In this document: positions 24,669 to 32,516 of the stretch, piece after piece
Layout: every line of letters begins with the position of its first letter
How positions within the stretch are numbered: position 1 is the stretch's first letter
Position numbers and translations under genes: made by a program
Source: Bacillus sp. J33
Lineage (GTDB): Bacteria; Bacillota; Bacilli; Bacillales; Cytobacillaceae
Reading direction: 5' to 3'
NCBI RefSeq assembly: GCF_000518885.1
Contig: NZ_JAEL01000047.1
Coordinates: 1 to 42,914, forward strand
Length of the DNA: 42,914 nt
The notes under the pieces: model-generated
The model's input: only the letters and a program-made list of their open reading frames with translations
Told to the model about the DNA's origin: nothing
Databases searched by the model: none

Positions 24669-25572
24669 ATAATGCATATTGATCAATCAAAAGAACAAGT
24701 TCTGCAATTTCAGGTTTGCCTACTTGTGCATCCGCTCCGACAATCTGCCCTTTATGGCGCAGGTCATCTGTTATTAGAGATGAAAAAATAATAACAGGAA
24801 TTGCGGAAAGCTGTGGATGGTCTTTGACTTTCTTCGTAAGATGATGTCCATCCATTTGCGGCATCTCTATATCTGTTATCAACAGCTGTACTTCCTTGGA
24901 GATATTGCGGCCAGATTGTGCAAGTGATTCCAAATAATTGAAAGCATCCTGGCCATTTTCAAAGAATTCAACATTAAAATATCCCGCTTCATTCAAAGTA
25001 TCGTGCAGCAGTTTTCTCAGCAAAGGCGAATCCTCTGCAACAACTAGCCTCTTATCTGACCTCTCCCTTTTTCCAAGCTTCTGGACCTTCTGAATGCTAA
25101 TCCCTGTATTTGGATTTATTTCCGTGACTATTTTTTCAAAATCCAATAAAAGCACCATTTCTCCTTGTAGCTTGATGATTCCGATAATCTGGCTATCAGT
25201 CCCCTGGTACATTTCTGATGGTTTTTCAATCTGATTCCAGGAGATTCGATGGATTTGAGAAACATTATGTACATGGAAGACAATCTTCTGCTGATTAAAT
25301 TCCGTGACGATAAACTTATCCTGCAGCGGGGTTTCAGAAGGCTGCATTCCTAAAGAAGCGGCCACATCAACAACAGGCAAAACCTCTCCCCGCAATTCTA
25401 TAACACCTTCTATATGTTTATGGGAATGCGGTACCGGAACAACCTGTACCGGATTGATGATTTCCTTCACTTTAATAACATTTATCCCAAATTTATTTTT
25501 CCCAATTGAGAATTCAACAATTTCCAGTTCATTCGTTCCGCTCTCCAGCAAAATGCCCTTTCTATGCTCCAT
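24664..25572 (-). CDS. cheV: Chemotaxis coupling and adaptation protein CheV
   Basis: 302 aa. The N-terminal CheW-like domain (about 15-155, FSIGKNKFGINVIKVKEI) couples receptors to the kinase CheA. The C-terminal receiver domain (about 172-300) has the acidic pair E180-D181, the phosphorylation site D234 in LLITDIEMPQMDG, and K286 near the end (VGKPE). Phosphorylated CheV helps adaptation in B. subtilis (family knowledge). GGAAGGG precedes the ATG. It is a single gene on the minus strand; no SigD-type promoter was recognised upstream. Confidence 0.95.
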   Translation of the reverse strand: MEHRKGILLESGTNELEIVEFSIGKNKFGINVIKVKEIINPVQVVPVPHSHKHIEGVIELRGEVLPVVDVAASLGMQPSETPLQDKFIVTEFNQQKIVFHVHNVSQIHRISWNQIEKPSEMYQGTDSQIIGIIKLQGEMVLLLDFEKIVTEINPNTGISIQKVQKLGKRERSDKRLVVAEDSPLLRKLLHDTLNEAGYFNVEFFENGQDAFNYLESLAQSGRNISKEVQLLITDIEMPQMDGHHLTKKVKDHPQLSAIPVIIFSSLITDDLRHKGQIVGADAQVGKPEIAELVLLIDQYALL

Positions 25573-25710
25573 TATTTTCGCCCTTCCTATCTTTAATTAA
25601 GCATTTACACTACTAATATAATATACCATGAATGGGTAAATTTTCTTATGGAAATTTAATAGACTGCAATAATTGTATGAAGGTGTTCATGTTTTACTTT
25701 GGATATTAAA

Positions 25711-25734
25711 AAGCAAGCCGGTTGGCTTGCTTTA
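25711..25734 (-). terminator. Terminator of the UMF1-type MFS gene
   Basis: AGCAAGCC (25712-25719) pairs with GGCTTGCT (25724-25731). On the minus strand the hairpin is followed by TTTTTAATATC. Confidence 0.8.
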
Positions 25735-25771
25735 GGTGATTATCATTTTAATACCTATTTGTTTGCGGTAC

Positions 25772-27091
25772 TTATGCGGCACTGTCATCTTCTTTAATTC
25801 TGGAATGAATGATTAATCCAATTAAAGTGAGAATCATTAATGATCCCAGTGCCATTCTGCTTGCCAGGTTTCCATAGTCAGCAAAGATTAATGTAATGCT
25901 GCCGTAAATAAGCGGCCCAATGATTGAGGATACTTTACCCGAGAATGCAAAGAGTCCAAAAAATTGCCCTCTCTTATGGTCAGGTGTCAATTCCACTATA
26001 TAGGTCCTGGTCGTTACCCACATTGAACCGAGTGCAATTCCGAACATGCTGCCTGCAATCCAGAACATCAATTCATTTACGGAACCAACAGCGATTCCAA
26101 GAGCAACAAGGAGAAGCAGCCCAACATACTTAACGGCTTTATTTGGACCTTTCGCTTTAGTAATATATCCGAAAATGAAAGAGCCGATAATGCTAGAAAC
26201 AGTTGATACAAGGTAAAGCAAAATAAATTTGCCGGTCGTAAAGCCTACAATAGTCTTGGCATACACTGCCATCATGGCAATTGTGGTCGCAATTGCATCA
26301 TTTAAGAAAAAATAGGCGATCATAAAAGTAAAAATGGCCTTATAATGCTTCATTTCTTTAAAAGTCTGCCAGATTTCCCTATAGCCTGATAAAAAGCTTT
26401 GTTTTTCTTTTACCTCAACCGGTTTATCCTTAACAAAGAAAAAGAGAGGCAATGAAAAAAGGAAAAATAATATAGCAGTTGGTATAAACGCTTCATGAAA
26501 GCCGTCATCCCCTACAAATAAATATACTGTCAAGCCTACAAGAGTCCCTACATACCCTACTGCAACCCCAAATCCGGAAATCAAGGGGATTTCCTTTTTA
26601 GTTCCTAAATCCGAAATCATTGCATCGTAGAAAACCAGGCTGGAATGGTAAAAGAACTTTGCAATTACAAAACAGATAATGACTAATGCAAGATAAATGG
26701 GGAGCCCTATAACTTTTCCGCCAAATTGGCTTGACGCAAAGACCCCCATCAAAATGGTTGCCAGCACAGTGATTAACGTAAAGGCGACGATATACCTCTT
26801 CTTTTTTCCGGTTCTGTCTATCATGACTCCAAATAAAGGAGAAAAAAGCACTAGAAAAAAACTTGCCAGTGCATTCGAATAGGAAATAAAGGTGCTGGCT
26901 ATTTGATTTAACACCTCATTTTCACCTATGACTTCCTGTAAATAAAAAGGAAAGAATATCGTATTGATATTTGATGAAAAAATTGTATTTGCAAAATCAT
27001 ACAATGCCCATGATCCTATTGGCAATGTCATATATAGCCGCCAGGAACTCGGCTTTGCCTGCTTCTGCAGCTCCGTTTTATCAACTTCCAT
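25772..27091 (-). CDS. MFS transporter, UMF1/Atg22-like family
   Basis: 439 aa, 12 hydrophobic helices. The N-terminus PIGSWALYDFANTIFSSNINTIFFPFYLQ is the hallmark WalYDfANs motif of the UMF1 (Vps22/Atg22-like) family. GVMIDRTGKKKRYI corresponds to MFS motif A. Atg22 in yeast exports amino acids, but bacterial substrates are unknown; B. subtilis YxiO belongs to the same family. ATG 27091 is preceded by AAGGAGCTG. A tetR gene is divergent 186 nt away, so regulation by it is plausible. Confidence 0.82.
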   Translation of the reverse strand: MEVDKTELQKQAKPSSWRLYMTLPIGSWALYDFANTIFSSNINTIFFPFYLQEVIGENEVLNQIASTFISYSNALASFFLVLFSPLFGVMIDRTGKKKRYIVAFTLITVLATILMGVFASSQFGGKVIGLPIYLALVIICFVIAKFFYHSSLVFYDAMISDLGTKKEIPLISGFGVAVGYVGTLVGLTVYLFVGDDGFHEAFIPTAILFFLFSLPLFFFVKDKPVEVKEKQSFLSGYREIWQTFKEMKHYKAIFTFMIAYFFLNDAIATTIAMMAVYAKTIVGFTTGKFILLYLVSTVSSIIGSFIFGYITKAKGPNKAVKYVGLLLLVALGIAVGSVNELMFWIAGSMFGIALGSMWVTTRTYIVELTPDHKRGQFFGLFAFSGKVSSIIGPLIYGSITLIFADYGNLASRMALGSLMILTLIGLIIHSRIKEDDSAA

Positions 27092-27184
27092 TTCATCAGC
27101 TCCTTATGGTAAAAAACACCTTATTCCTTATTCAAGACTATCCAGAAAAACCCTTTTTATTTTTTAAAATTCAATTATAAACAT

Positions 27185-27213
27185 CATTTAAAATTTTTTG
27201 TAAAAATTAAATG
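27185..27213. promoter_or_regulatory. Imperfect palindrome between the divergent MFS and TetR genes
   Basis: CATTTAAAATTTT (27185-27197) faces AAAATTAAATG with one extra A, giving a 29-nt near-palindrome in the 186-nt divergent region. It is a candidate TetR operator, but the sequence is very AT-rich and could pair by chance. Confidence 0.35.
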
Positions 27214-27277
27214 AATATTAAAATAATTAATTTTTATTATGCTATAATTGCAAGTATTATATTTAAGGTGGGTAGTA

Positions 27278-27895
27278 ATGAAACGGAAGGAACAAAAAGA
27301 ATATACAAAACAATTAATCTTTAAGAGTGCAGTAGAGCTTTTTAGGAAGCAGGGATTCCAAAATACAACTGTCCAGCAAATTACCGACCATGCAGGAGTT
27401 GCAAAAGGCACTTTCTTTAATTACTTTCATTCAAAAGAATCTGTTCTGCATTTAGTCGGACAATCCCAGCTAAAGCTGCTTCATTCGTTTTACGAGGAAG
27501 TTATCTATAGCAATGAATCAATTGAAGAAAGCTTGCACAAGCTTTTTAAATTTATGGCTATTAAAAACGAAGAATATGGTCCAATTCTTCTATTATCTAT
27601 CTTCCATATAAGTACTGCCGTAAAAGATTTTCAAACCTCCGAAAGCCTTCTAGCATCAGAATTCAGATCCATATTAATTAATTTGATTGAGGAAGGGCAA
27701 AAAAGAGGCGAATTTACAGAACAGGCAAATTCCTCACGTATAGCCACACTGATTGTGAATTCCTTCTTTGGAACCTTGTTTTATTGGGTGCATCATTCAG
27801 AATACGAGACTTTGCCAGCTTTGCTGCATGATGTAATAACATGCTATATTACAGTCTTAAAATCCCGCTCCCCCTTGCCTGATAGCCGGTGTTAA
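27278..27895 (+). CDS. TetR-family transcriptional regulator
   Basis: 205 aa from ATG 27278 (MKRKEQKEYTKQLIF), behind GGTGGG; the frame is open from 27248 but that part overlaps a likely extended -10 element (TGCTATAAT, 27240-27248). The N-terminal helix-turn-helix (about 10-55) contains TTVQQITDHAGVAKGTFFNYFHSKE, the TetR hallmark. The C-terminal ligand and dimer domain is variable. It probably represses the divergent MFS gene and itself. It is convergent with the DinB-like gene, overlapping it by 4 nt. Confidence 0.87.
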   Translation: MKRKEQKEYTKQLIFKSAVELFRKQGFQNTTVQQITDHAGVAKGTFFNYFHSKESVLHLVGQSQLKLLHSFYEEVIYSNESIEESLHKLFKFMAIKNEEYGPILLLSIFHISTAVKDFQTSESLLASEFRSILINLIEEGQKRGEFTEQANSSRIATLIVNSFFGTLFYWVHHSEYETLPALLHDVITCYITVLKSRSPLPDSRC

Positions 27896-27910
27896 TTGCT
27901 GACACCGGCT
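27884..27910. terminator. Hairpin containing the stop codons of two convergent genes
   Basis: AGCCGGTGT (27884-27892) pairs exactly with ACACCGGCT (27902-27910). The overlapping stops of the TetR gene and the DinB-like gene lie in or next to the loop. There is no T-run on either side, so intrinsic termination is doubtful. Confidence 0.5.
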
Positions 27911-28356
27911 GCTTGCATAATCTGCTTTTTATGATGAAGATCATGCTCAATAAAATCTGCGAAATAATCACGGACTGTCAAGGAATGGCTGCCTATTTTA
28001 AAAGCAGTATCCAGGTTCTGCTCTGTCATGCTGCTTAGCATTTTAAGATACTGTTTCCTAATTGCCAATAGTTCATCAATAACTGCACACTGCTCCTGCT
28101 TTTCAGCGTATTCTCTTGCCGCATCATTAACACTTTGAAAATCAGGAAAACTGTCCAGCTCTGCACCCTCTTTAAAATACGGAAAGCGCTCTTGAATCGA
28201 GTATCTGTCCCAAAATAATAAATGGGCAACTACTGCTGCTACTGGCCATTTGCCTTCTGAAACAGGCTTTTCCCAGGTTTTCTGGTCAAGCATTTTTAAA
28301 GACTCCAGCCACAAAGCAAATGACTCATAGTGAGTCATCATTTCTTGCTTTTTCAT
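27892..28356 (-). CDS. DinB-superfamily protein
   Basis: 154 aa, all-helical. It has the metal-binding histidine triad of the DinB/YfiT four-helix fold: H45 in VVAHLLFWD, then H138 and H142 in EHDLHHKKQI. GGAGGATG precedes the ATG. Many members are thiol-dependent S-transferases (for example bacillithiol transferases), but this subtype is uncharacterised. It overlaps the tetR gene tail to tail by 4 nt. Confidence 0.82.
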   Translation of the reverse strand: MKKQEMMTHYESFALWLESLKMLDQKTWEKPVSEGKWPVAAVVAHLLFWDRYSIQERFPYFKEGAELDSFPDFQSVNDAAREYAEKQEQCAVIDELLAIRKQYLKMLSSMTEQNLDTAFKIGSHSLTVRDYFADFIEHDLHHKKQIMQAAGVSN

Positions 28357-28429
28357 TTACATCCTCCCTTTCCTAAATTTATATTCCACATGCAGAAAAT
28401 AAATCCTTTTATTGCTTATTAATTATATG

Positions 28430-28607
28430 CTTTGTTGATCTTTGCCTTTGACTTCCGCTAAAGTCACTTGCTTTCTGCGGGATTCCTGCACTCTTTGCGC
28501 TGGAATTGAAATAGCCCTCAAATAAATTCCCCTCGCAGGAGTTGCGGATGCATTTGGAGGATCTTTCCCATTCCATTAAATCAATAACACAGTACTAAAT
28601 AAACCTT
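28430..28607 (+). repeat. Intergenic repeat, copy G (shortened)
   Basis: Left end CTTTGTTGATCTTTGCCT then TTGACTTCCGCT and CACTTGCTTTCTGCGGGATT. The right side has GCATTTGGAGGATCTTTCCC, then CATTAAATCAATAACACAGT, resembling the ATCAACA..AACACAG end of copy B. It lies 66 nt beyond the RDD-gene stop, past its terminator. Confidence 0.55.
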
Positions 28608-28631
28608 GCCTCTAAAACATAGCTTAATAAT

Positions 28632-28665
28632 AAAAAAGCTGCACGGCCAGATGCCATACAGCTTT
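28632..28665 (-). terminator. Terminator of the RDD protein gene
   Basis: AAAAAGCTG (28634-28642) pairs with CAGCTTT (28658-28664), with inner pairing GGCC/GGCA near the loop. On the minus strand it is followed by TTTTTTATTATT. Confidence 0.75.
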
Positions 28666-28672
28666 ACAAGTC

Positions 28673-29203
28673 CTATTTTTTCACCACAACCGTGCCGGCA
28701 ATTAAATCATGCAATGCCTGCTTTTTCTCTGTAAAGGCCGCAATAATATATCCAATTAAGAGAATCCCGGACAAAAAGGACATAGCCAAATACCTGCCTA
28801 ACGCCCTCCAGAAAGAAATGCGATTTCCATTAAGGTCAGTCACTTTTAAGCCCAAGATTTTTTTACCTACTGTTCCTTGCCATTTTGATGCATGCAAGCC
28901 GGCAAAATAGGCAAGCGCAACCACAAGACTGATTATTCCGGATACACCAGCTGCCCCAAAATAAGATCCCAAAAGCGCCAGCGCCTCTGCATCAGTCATT
29001 TCAGTTTCCATATAGGAAGGATCGCTTAACAGCATATTAAAAGCGTCTGAAGCCCCAAAGAAAATCATGAAAATAACAATTGTAAGAATAGATAGCGGGA
29101 TTCCCACAATAATAGTATCAATTAAATAGGCCGCAAAACGAATCCAGAATCCCCCATATTCCTTAGTGCTTTCAAAAGGCTGCTTTTCCAAAGCTGTCTC
29201 CAT
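28673..29203 (-). CDS. RDD-family membrane protein
   Basis: 176 aa from ATG 29203, chosen because AAAGGAGGT lies just upstream; the longer frame to 29263 has no ribosome binding site. It begins with a short soluble segment followed by the RDD motif region GGFWIRFAAYLIDTIIVG (Arg and two-Asp pattern), then three or four transmembrane helices. The conserved GKKILGLKVTDLNG and KKQALHDLIAGTVVVKK close the domain. Some RDD proteins act as Na+/H+ transporters; the role here is unknown. Confidence 0.85.
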   Translation of the reverse strand: METALEKQPFESTKEYGGFWIRFAAYLIDTIIVGIPLSILTIVIFMIFFGASDAFNMLLSDPSYMETEMTDAEALALLGSYFGAAGVSGIISLVVALAYFAGLHASKWQGTVGKKILGLKVTDLNGNRISFWRALGRYLAMSFLSGILLIGYIIAAFTEKKQALHDLIAGTVVVKK

Positions 29204-29484
29204 TTCATAACCTCCTTTTTTACGCAGATCTTGAAAACTAAAATTCCGAATTTCAGTTTCCACTATCTACTAATGTTAATCTCTAAATGAATTATATTCA
29301 ACTATTTGTAAAAATTTACACGAATTTATTTCTGCTAATTAGATTACAAAAAACAAAACGTTTTCATCTTGACTTTTTTGTGAACATCTTAACAATATTG
29401 TAGACACACTATTCTAACCGGCATACAATTATTTTGTAAAAGAGAAATCGGATTACATAATACTAAAAAGAGGTGCAATCAGGC

Positions 29485-29688
29485 ATGAAAGGTACAGCGA
29501 TCCTTTACCATGATGAAAATAAGGTGACAATTATTGAAAATGTGGAGCATTCCGTTTTTGAAGAATTAAAGGAACAGTGCGGAGACAAACATTGTCAATG
29601 CCATCTTGAAAATAAAGTGATCGACTTTGGTGCAGTTTCTCCTGTATTCTGGCATGAAGATGAAGTTGACTGGGATTATGGATACTAA
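29485..29688 (+). CDS. Small acidic Cys/His-containing protein, 67 aa, unknown
   Basis: ATG 29485 follows AGAGGTG with good spacing. The sequence is acidic, has a compact cluster CGDKHCQCH (residues 34-42) that could bind a metal, and ends in an aromatic acidic tail (FWHEDEVDWDYGY). It has no signal or transmembrane segment. It is a single gene with a strong terminator and about 220 nt of AT-rich upstream sequence including TTGACTTTTTTG around 29369. I do not recognise the family. Confidence 0.7.
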   Translation: MKGTAILYHDENKVTIIENVEHSVFEELKEQCGDKHCQCHLENKVIDFGAVSPVFWHEDEVDWDYGY

Positions 29689-29707
29689 TAAAAATATACG
29701 GATGACA

Positions 29708-29742
29708 AAGCTCTGATATTATTTATCAGGGCTTTTTTATAT
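29708..29742 (+). terminator. Terminator of the 67-aa protein gene
   Basis: AAGCTCTGATA (29708-29718) pairs with TATCAGGGCTT (about 29724-29734) with a wobble, followed by TTTTTTATATT. Confidence 0.85.
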
Positions 29743-29808
29743 TTTGCCATTAGAACAGCAGGCTGCAAAGTGATAGAATATAGATTATGATTTAGAGAGG
29801 TGAATGCA

Positions 29809-30963
29809 TTGGAACATTTAATAAATCCCAAAGTAAAGAACATAGAAATTTCTGGAATCCGAAAATTTTTTAACATGGTTGCCGACACCAAAGACATGAT
29901 TTCCCTTACTATTGGCCAGCCCGATTTCCCAACTCCGCTTCACGTTAAAGAAGCCGGCAAGAAAGCAATTGATCATAACTTTACTTCGTATACGCACAAT
30001 GCAGGGGACATTCGCTTGCGCAGAGCTGCATCTGCTTTTGTAAACGAAAAATATAATCTTACATATAATCCCGATACAGAGGTAATCGTGACCTCCGGAG
30101 CTAGTGAAGCAATTGACATTACATTTAGAACAATCTTGGAAGAAGGCTCAGAAGTCATTTTGCCAGGCCCGGTTTATCCGGGATATGAACCAATTATTAA
30201 GCTTTGCGGGGCAACTCCCGTCTATTCTGATATTACCAAAAGCAATTTTCGATTTACGGCTGATATAATTGAAAGACAAATTAGCGAAAAAACAAGGTGC
30301 ATCGTCCTGCCATACCCTTCGAATCCTACCGGTGTCAGTTTAACCATCGGCGAACTTAAAGATATTGCAGCTCTAATTAAGGGTCGTGATATTTTTATCC
30401 TTGCTGATGAAATATACAGCGAACTGATTTATGATCAGTCACATCATTCAATCGCTTCTCTGCTGCGCGAACAAACAATTGTCATAAATGGATTATCCAA
30501 ATCCCACTCCATGACAGGCTGGCGCATTGGACTTTTATTTGCACCGGTAAATCTGGCAAAACATATATTAAAGGTTCATCAATACAATGTGACATGTGCG
30601 TCCTCCATTTCGCAAATGGCTGCTTTGGAAGCACTGACAACAGGCAAAAACGATGCCATTCCAATGAGGCAGGAATATGCAAAGCGCCGGGACTATGTTT
30701 ATGAGCGCTTAGTTAATATGGGACTGGATGTTGTTAAGCCGGATGGGGCATTCTACTTTTTCATCAAAATGCCCCCTGTTTCAATGAATTCTTTTGATTT
30801 CGCCTTATCACTTGTTGAAAAAGCTGGTGTTGCCGTTGTTCCGGGAAGTGCATTTTCTACATATGGAGAAGGCTATTTCCGTATATCCTTTGCCTATTCC
30901 ATGGAAACACTTAAAGAAGGCCTGGATCGAATAGAAAGATATTTGACCGGGATTAGAGAGTAG
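29809..30963 (+). CDS. patA: N-acetyl-LL-diaminopimelate aminotransferase PatA (class I/II PLP enzyme)
   Basis: 384 aa from TTG 29809 (MEHLINPK), which aligns with the start of B. subtilis PatA and has AGAGAGG upstream; a GTG at 29800 is too close to that site. It is a fold-type I aminotransferase: SGASEAIDITFR, YPSNPTG, LADEIYSEL and the PLP lysine K231 in NGLSKSHSMTGWRIG. It makes the middle step of the acetylase branch, between DapH and DapL, which are also in this window. It is a monocistronic gene near cheV, as in B. subtilis. Confidence 0.92.
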   Translation: MEHLINPKVKNIEISGIRKFFNMVADTKDMISLTIGQPDFPTPLHVKEAGKKAIDHNFTSYTHNAGDIRLRRAASAFVNEKYNLTYNPDTEVIVTSGASEAIDITFRTILEEGSEVILPGPVYPGYEPIIKLCGATPVYSDITKSNFRFTADIIERQISEKTRCIVLPYPSNPTGVSLTIGELKDIAALIKGRDIFILADEIYSELIYDQSHHSIASLLREQTIVINGLSKSHSMTGWRIGLLFAPVNLAKHILKVHQYNVTCASSISQMAALEALTTGKNDAIPMRQEYAKRRDYVYERLVNMGLDVVKPDGAFYFFIKMPPVSMNSFDFALSLVEKAGVAVVPGSAFSTYGEGYFRISFAYSMETLKEGLDRIERYLTGIRE

Positions 30964-31002
30964 AGATTATTTGGTCAAACCTTTGTAAATGAACGTTATT
31001 TC

Positions 31003-31048
31003 ACCAGCTTGAACGCAAATTTGCGACGGGCTGGCGTTTTTTTATTTG
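31003..31048 (+). terminator. Terminator of patA
   Basis: CACCAGC (31002-31008) pairs with GGCTGGCG further on, with the inner palindrome CGCAAATTTGCG, followed by TTTTTTTA. Confidence 0.75.
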
Positions 31049-31262
31049 ATGGGAGAATCGTGTCGGATTGAACTTTTTTTGCGTCGTTAGTGGATTGTAC
31101 GTTTTTGTGCATGATGAACTTTCCTTTTAGGTTCGGAGACATGGTTTTTTCGTGTGCGATGACCCGATTACGCTGCTTCTCTTCATTTACGCATGAAGCC
31201 CCATGCTTTCTGCGCAGGTCTACGCGATACCGTTTCTTAACCCAACCTCTGCAAAATTCAAA
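31049..31262. other. Unexplained intergenic stretch after patA
   Basis: More CG-dinucleotide-rich than its surroundings (for example GCGTCGTTAG, GCGATGACCCGATTACGC). Both strands hold open frames (31090-31380 plus, 30996-31373 minus), but neither has a well-placed ribosome binding site. The minus-strand frame is very basic and reads VQSDTILPSNKKTPARRK near its end. It is not recognised as a gene, RNA or known repeat. Confidence 0.3.
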
Positions 31263-31287
31263 AGGCAAGCACCCTGCTTGCCTTTTT
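31263..31287. terminator. Terminator of the 59-aa gene (bidirectional)
   Basis: AGGCAAGCA (31263-31271) pairs exactly with TGCTTGCCT (31275-31283), flanked by TTTTTT on the plus side and TTTTGAATTTTG on the minus side. Confidence 0.82.
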
Positions 31288-31290
31288 TCG

Positions 31291-31470
31291 TTATTGACCT
31301 TTATAGCGGCCATTATTCTTTGGAGCCTTTTCTTTTTTGGCTTTATCTTTATGAATTTTGTTTGTGTCCGCACTGCCTAATTCATGAGAGAATTCAGAAT
31401 CAATGACGGCAGAATCAAAGCCTTTTTTGTTTTTTTGCTGAGGATCATTTTTCTTTGTTCTTTTAGCCAT
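31291..31470 (-). CDS. Small basic hydrophilic protein, 59 aa, unknown
   Basis: ATG 31470 stands 8 nt after GGGGG, and the frame ends 8 nt before a strong terminator. The protein (MAKRTKKNDP...NNGRYKGQ) is rich in Lys, Asn, Asp and Gln, has no Cys and no hydrophobic core, and is probably disordered. Size and composition resemble small spore or stationary-phase proteins of Bacillus, but I recognise no family. The context (own ribosome binding site and terminator) supports a real gene. Confidence 0.65.
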   Translation of the reverse strand: MAKRTKKNDPQQKNKKGFDSAVIDSEFSHELGSADTNKIHKDKAKKEKAPKNNGRYKGQ

Positions 31471-31544
31471 AAGCCTAACCCCCTTTTCATCTTCTTTGTT
31501 AGTTTGAAGTGAATCGGGCGGCTTTATTCGTTTATAAAGTCGGA

Positions 31545-32423
31545 TTACTTATTCCAATATTTATACAGTGCTTGTGTACCGCTGTTCTCTTCGCCTTCCT
31601 CTGCCAGCTCGGCATACATTTTTTTCGCAAGTGCCAGTCCTGGCGTCATCATCCCCATTGCTTCTGCCTCTTCAAGAGCAATGGTCATATCTTTAATGAA
31701 GTGTTTAATATAAAAGCCAGGTTCAAAGTTGCCTTCAATCATTCTTGGAGCCAGATTGGATAGTGACCAGCTGCCCGCAGCACCGGTAGATATGCTTTGA
31801 AGCACCGTCTTTGGATCCAGGCCGGCCTTCTCTGCATACACAACTGCTTCACAAACACCTATCATGTTTGAAGCTATTGCAATTTGGTTGCACATTTTCG
31901 TATGCTGCCCTGATCCGGCTTTTCCTTGGTAAACAATGTTTGTTCCGAGGAGATTGAAGATTGGTTCGACTGCCTGAAAGGCTTCCCTGTCACCGCCAAC
32001 CATTATCGAAAGCTTCGCTTCTCTAGCTCCAACATCACCTCCAGAAACAGGAGCATCCAAAGCATGCATTCCCTTTTTGCCGGCTTCTTTATATATTTTT
32101 TTAGCTAACGTAGGAGTTGACGTTGTCATGTCAATGACATATGTATTTTTATTTCCATTTGTGATAATGCCACTTTCACCAAGGTACACTTCTTCCACGT
32201 CAGCAGGGTATCCAACAATAGTAATAATCACATTTGCTTTCTGAGCAACCTCCAATGGCGTCTCAGCCCATTCTGCTCCGTTCTCTAATAGTTCTGAAGC
32301 TTTTTCTTTAGTCCTTGTATAAACAATTAATGGATAGCCAGCTTTCAAAAGGTGGCCCGCCATGCTTTTCCCCATTACGCCTGTTCCCACAAATCCGACA
32401 ACTGTGTTCTCTGGTGAAATCAA
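31545..32423 (-). CDS. ykwC: NAD(P)-dependent beta-hydroxyacid dehydrogenase YkwC
   Basis: 292 aa from TTG 32423, preceded by GAGGAGAGGA at normal spacing. The Rossmann motif GFVGTGVMGKSMAGHL opens the protein; the substrate loop DAPVSGGDVGA and the catalytic Lys region GSGQHTKMCNQ are conserved as in the 3-hydroxyisobutyrate and tartronate-semialdehyde reductase family. It closely matches B. subtilis YkwC (288 aa). It would oxidise a small 3-hydroxy acid or reduce its aldehyde in the cytosol. The precise substrate is unknown. Confidence 0.9.
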   Translation of the reverse strand: MISPENTVVGFVGTGVMGKSMAGHLLKAGYPLIVYTRTKEKASELLENGAEWAETPLEVAQKANVIITIVGYPADVEEVYLGESGIITNGNKNTYVIDMTTSTPTLAKKIYKEAGKKGMHALDAPVSGGDVGAREAKLSIMVGGDREAFQAVEPIFNLLGTNIVYQGKAGSGQHTKMCNQIAIASNMIGVCEAVVYAEKAGLDPKTVLQSISTGAAGSWSLSNLAPRMIEGNFEPGFYIKHFIKDMTIALEEAEAMGMMTPGLALAKKMYAELAEEGEENSGTQALYKYWNK

Positions 32424-32516
32424 AATGAATCCTCTCCTCATTGAAATGACTGAATTTTTTACATTTATTCTAGCACTTCTTCTGTACTTTTAAAATAAAT
32501 ATGACCTCTAAATGAC

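Noticed and set aside
25573..25680. SigD (flagellar) promoter for cheV
   Set aside because: No TAAA-N15-GCCGATAT pattern is present; only an AT-rich TATATT region is seen.
29345..29365. AAAACGTTTT as a catabolite-response element upstream of the 67-aa gene
   Set aside because: A short palindrome only; the flanking TG/CA positions of the cre consensus are missing.
30996..31373. 125-aa minus-strand frame as a real gene
   Set aside because: It overlaps the better supported 59-aa gene and its terminator in another frame, begins within a lysine-rich shadow and has no ribosome binding site. The region is kept only as an unexplained stretch.
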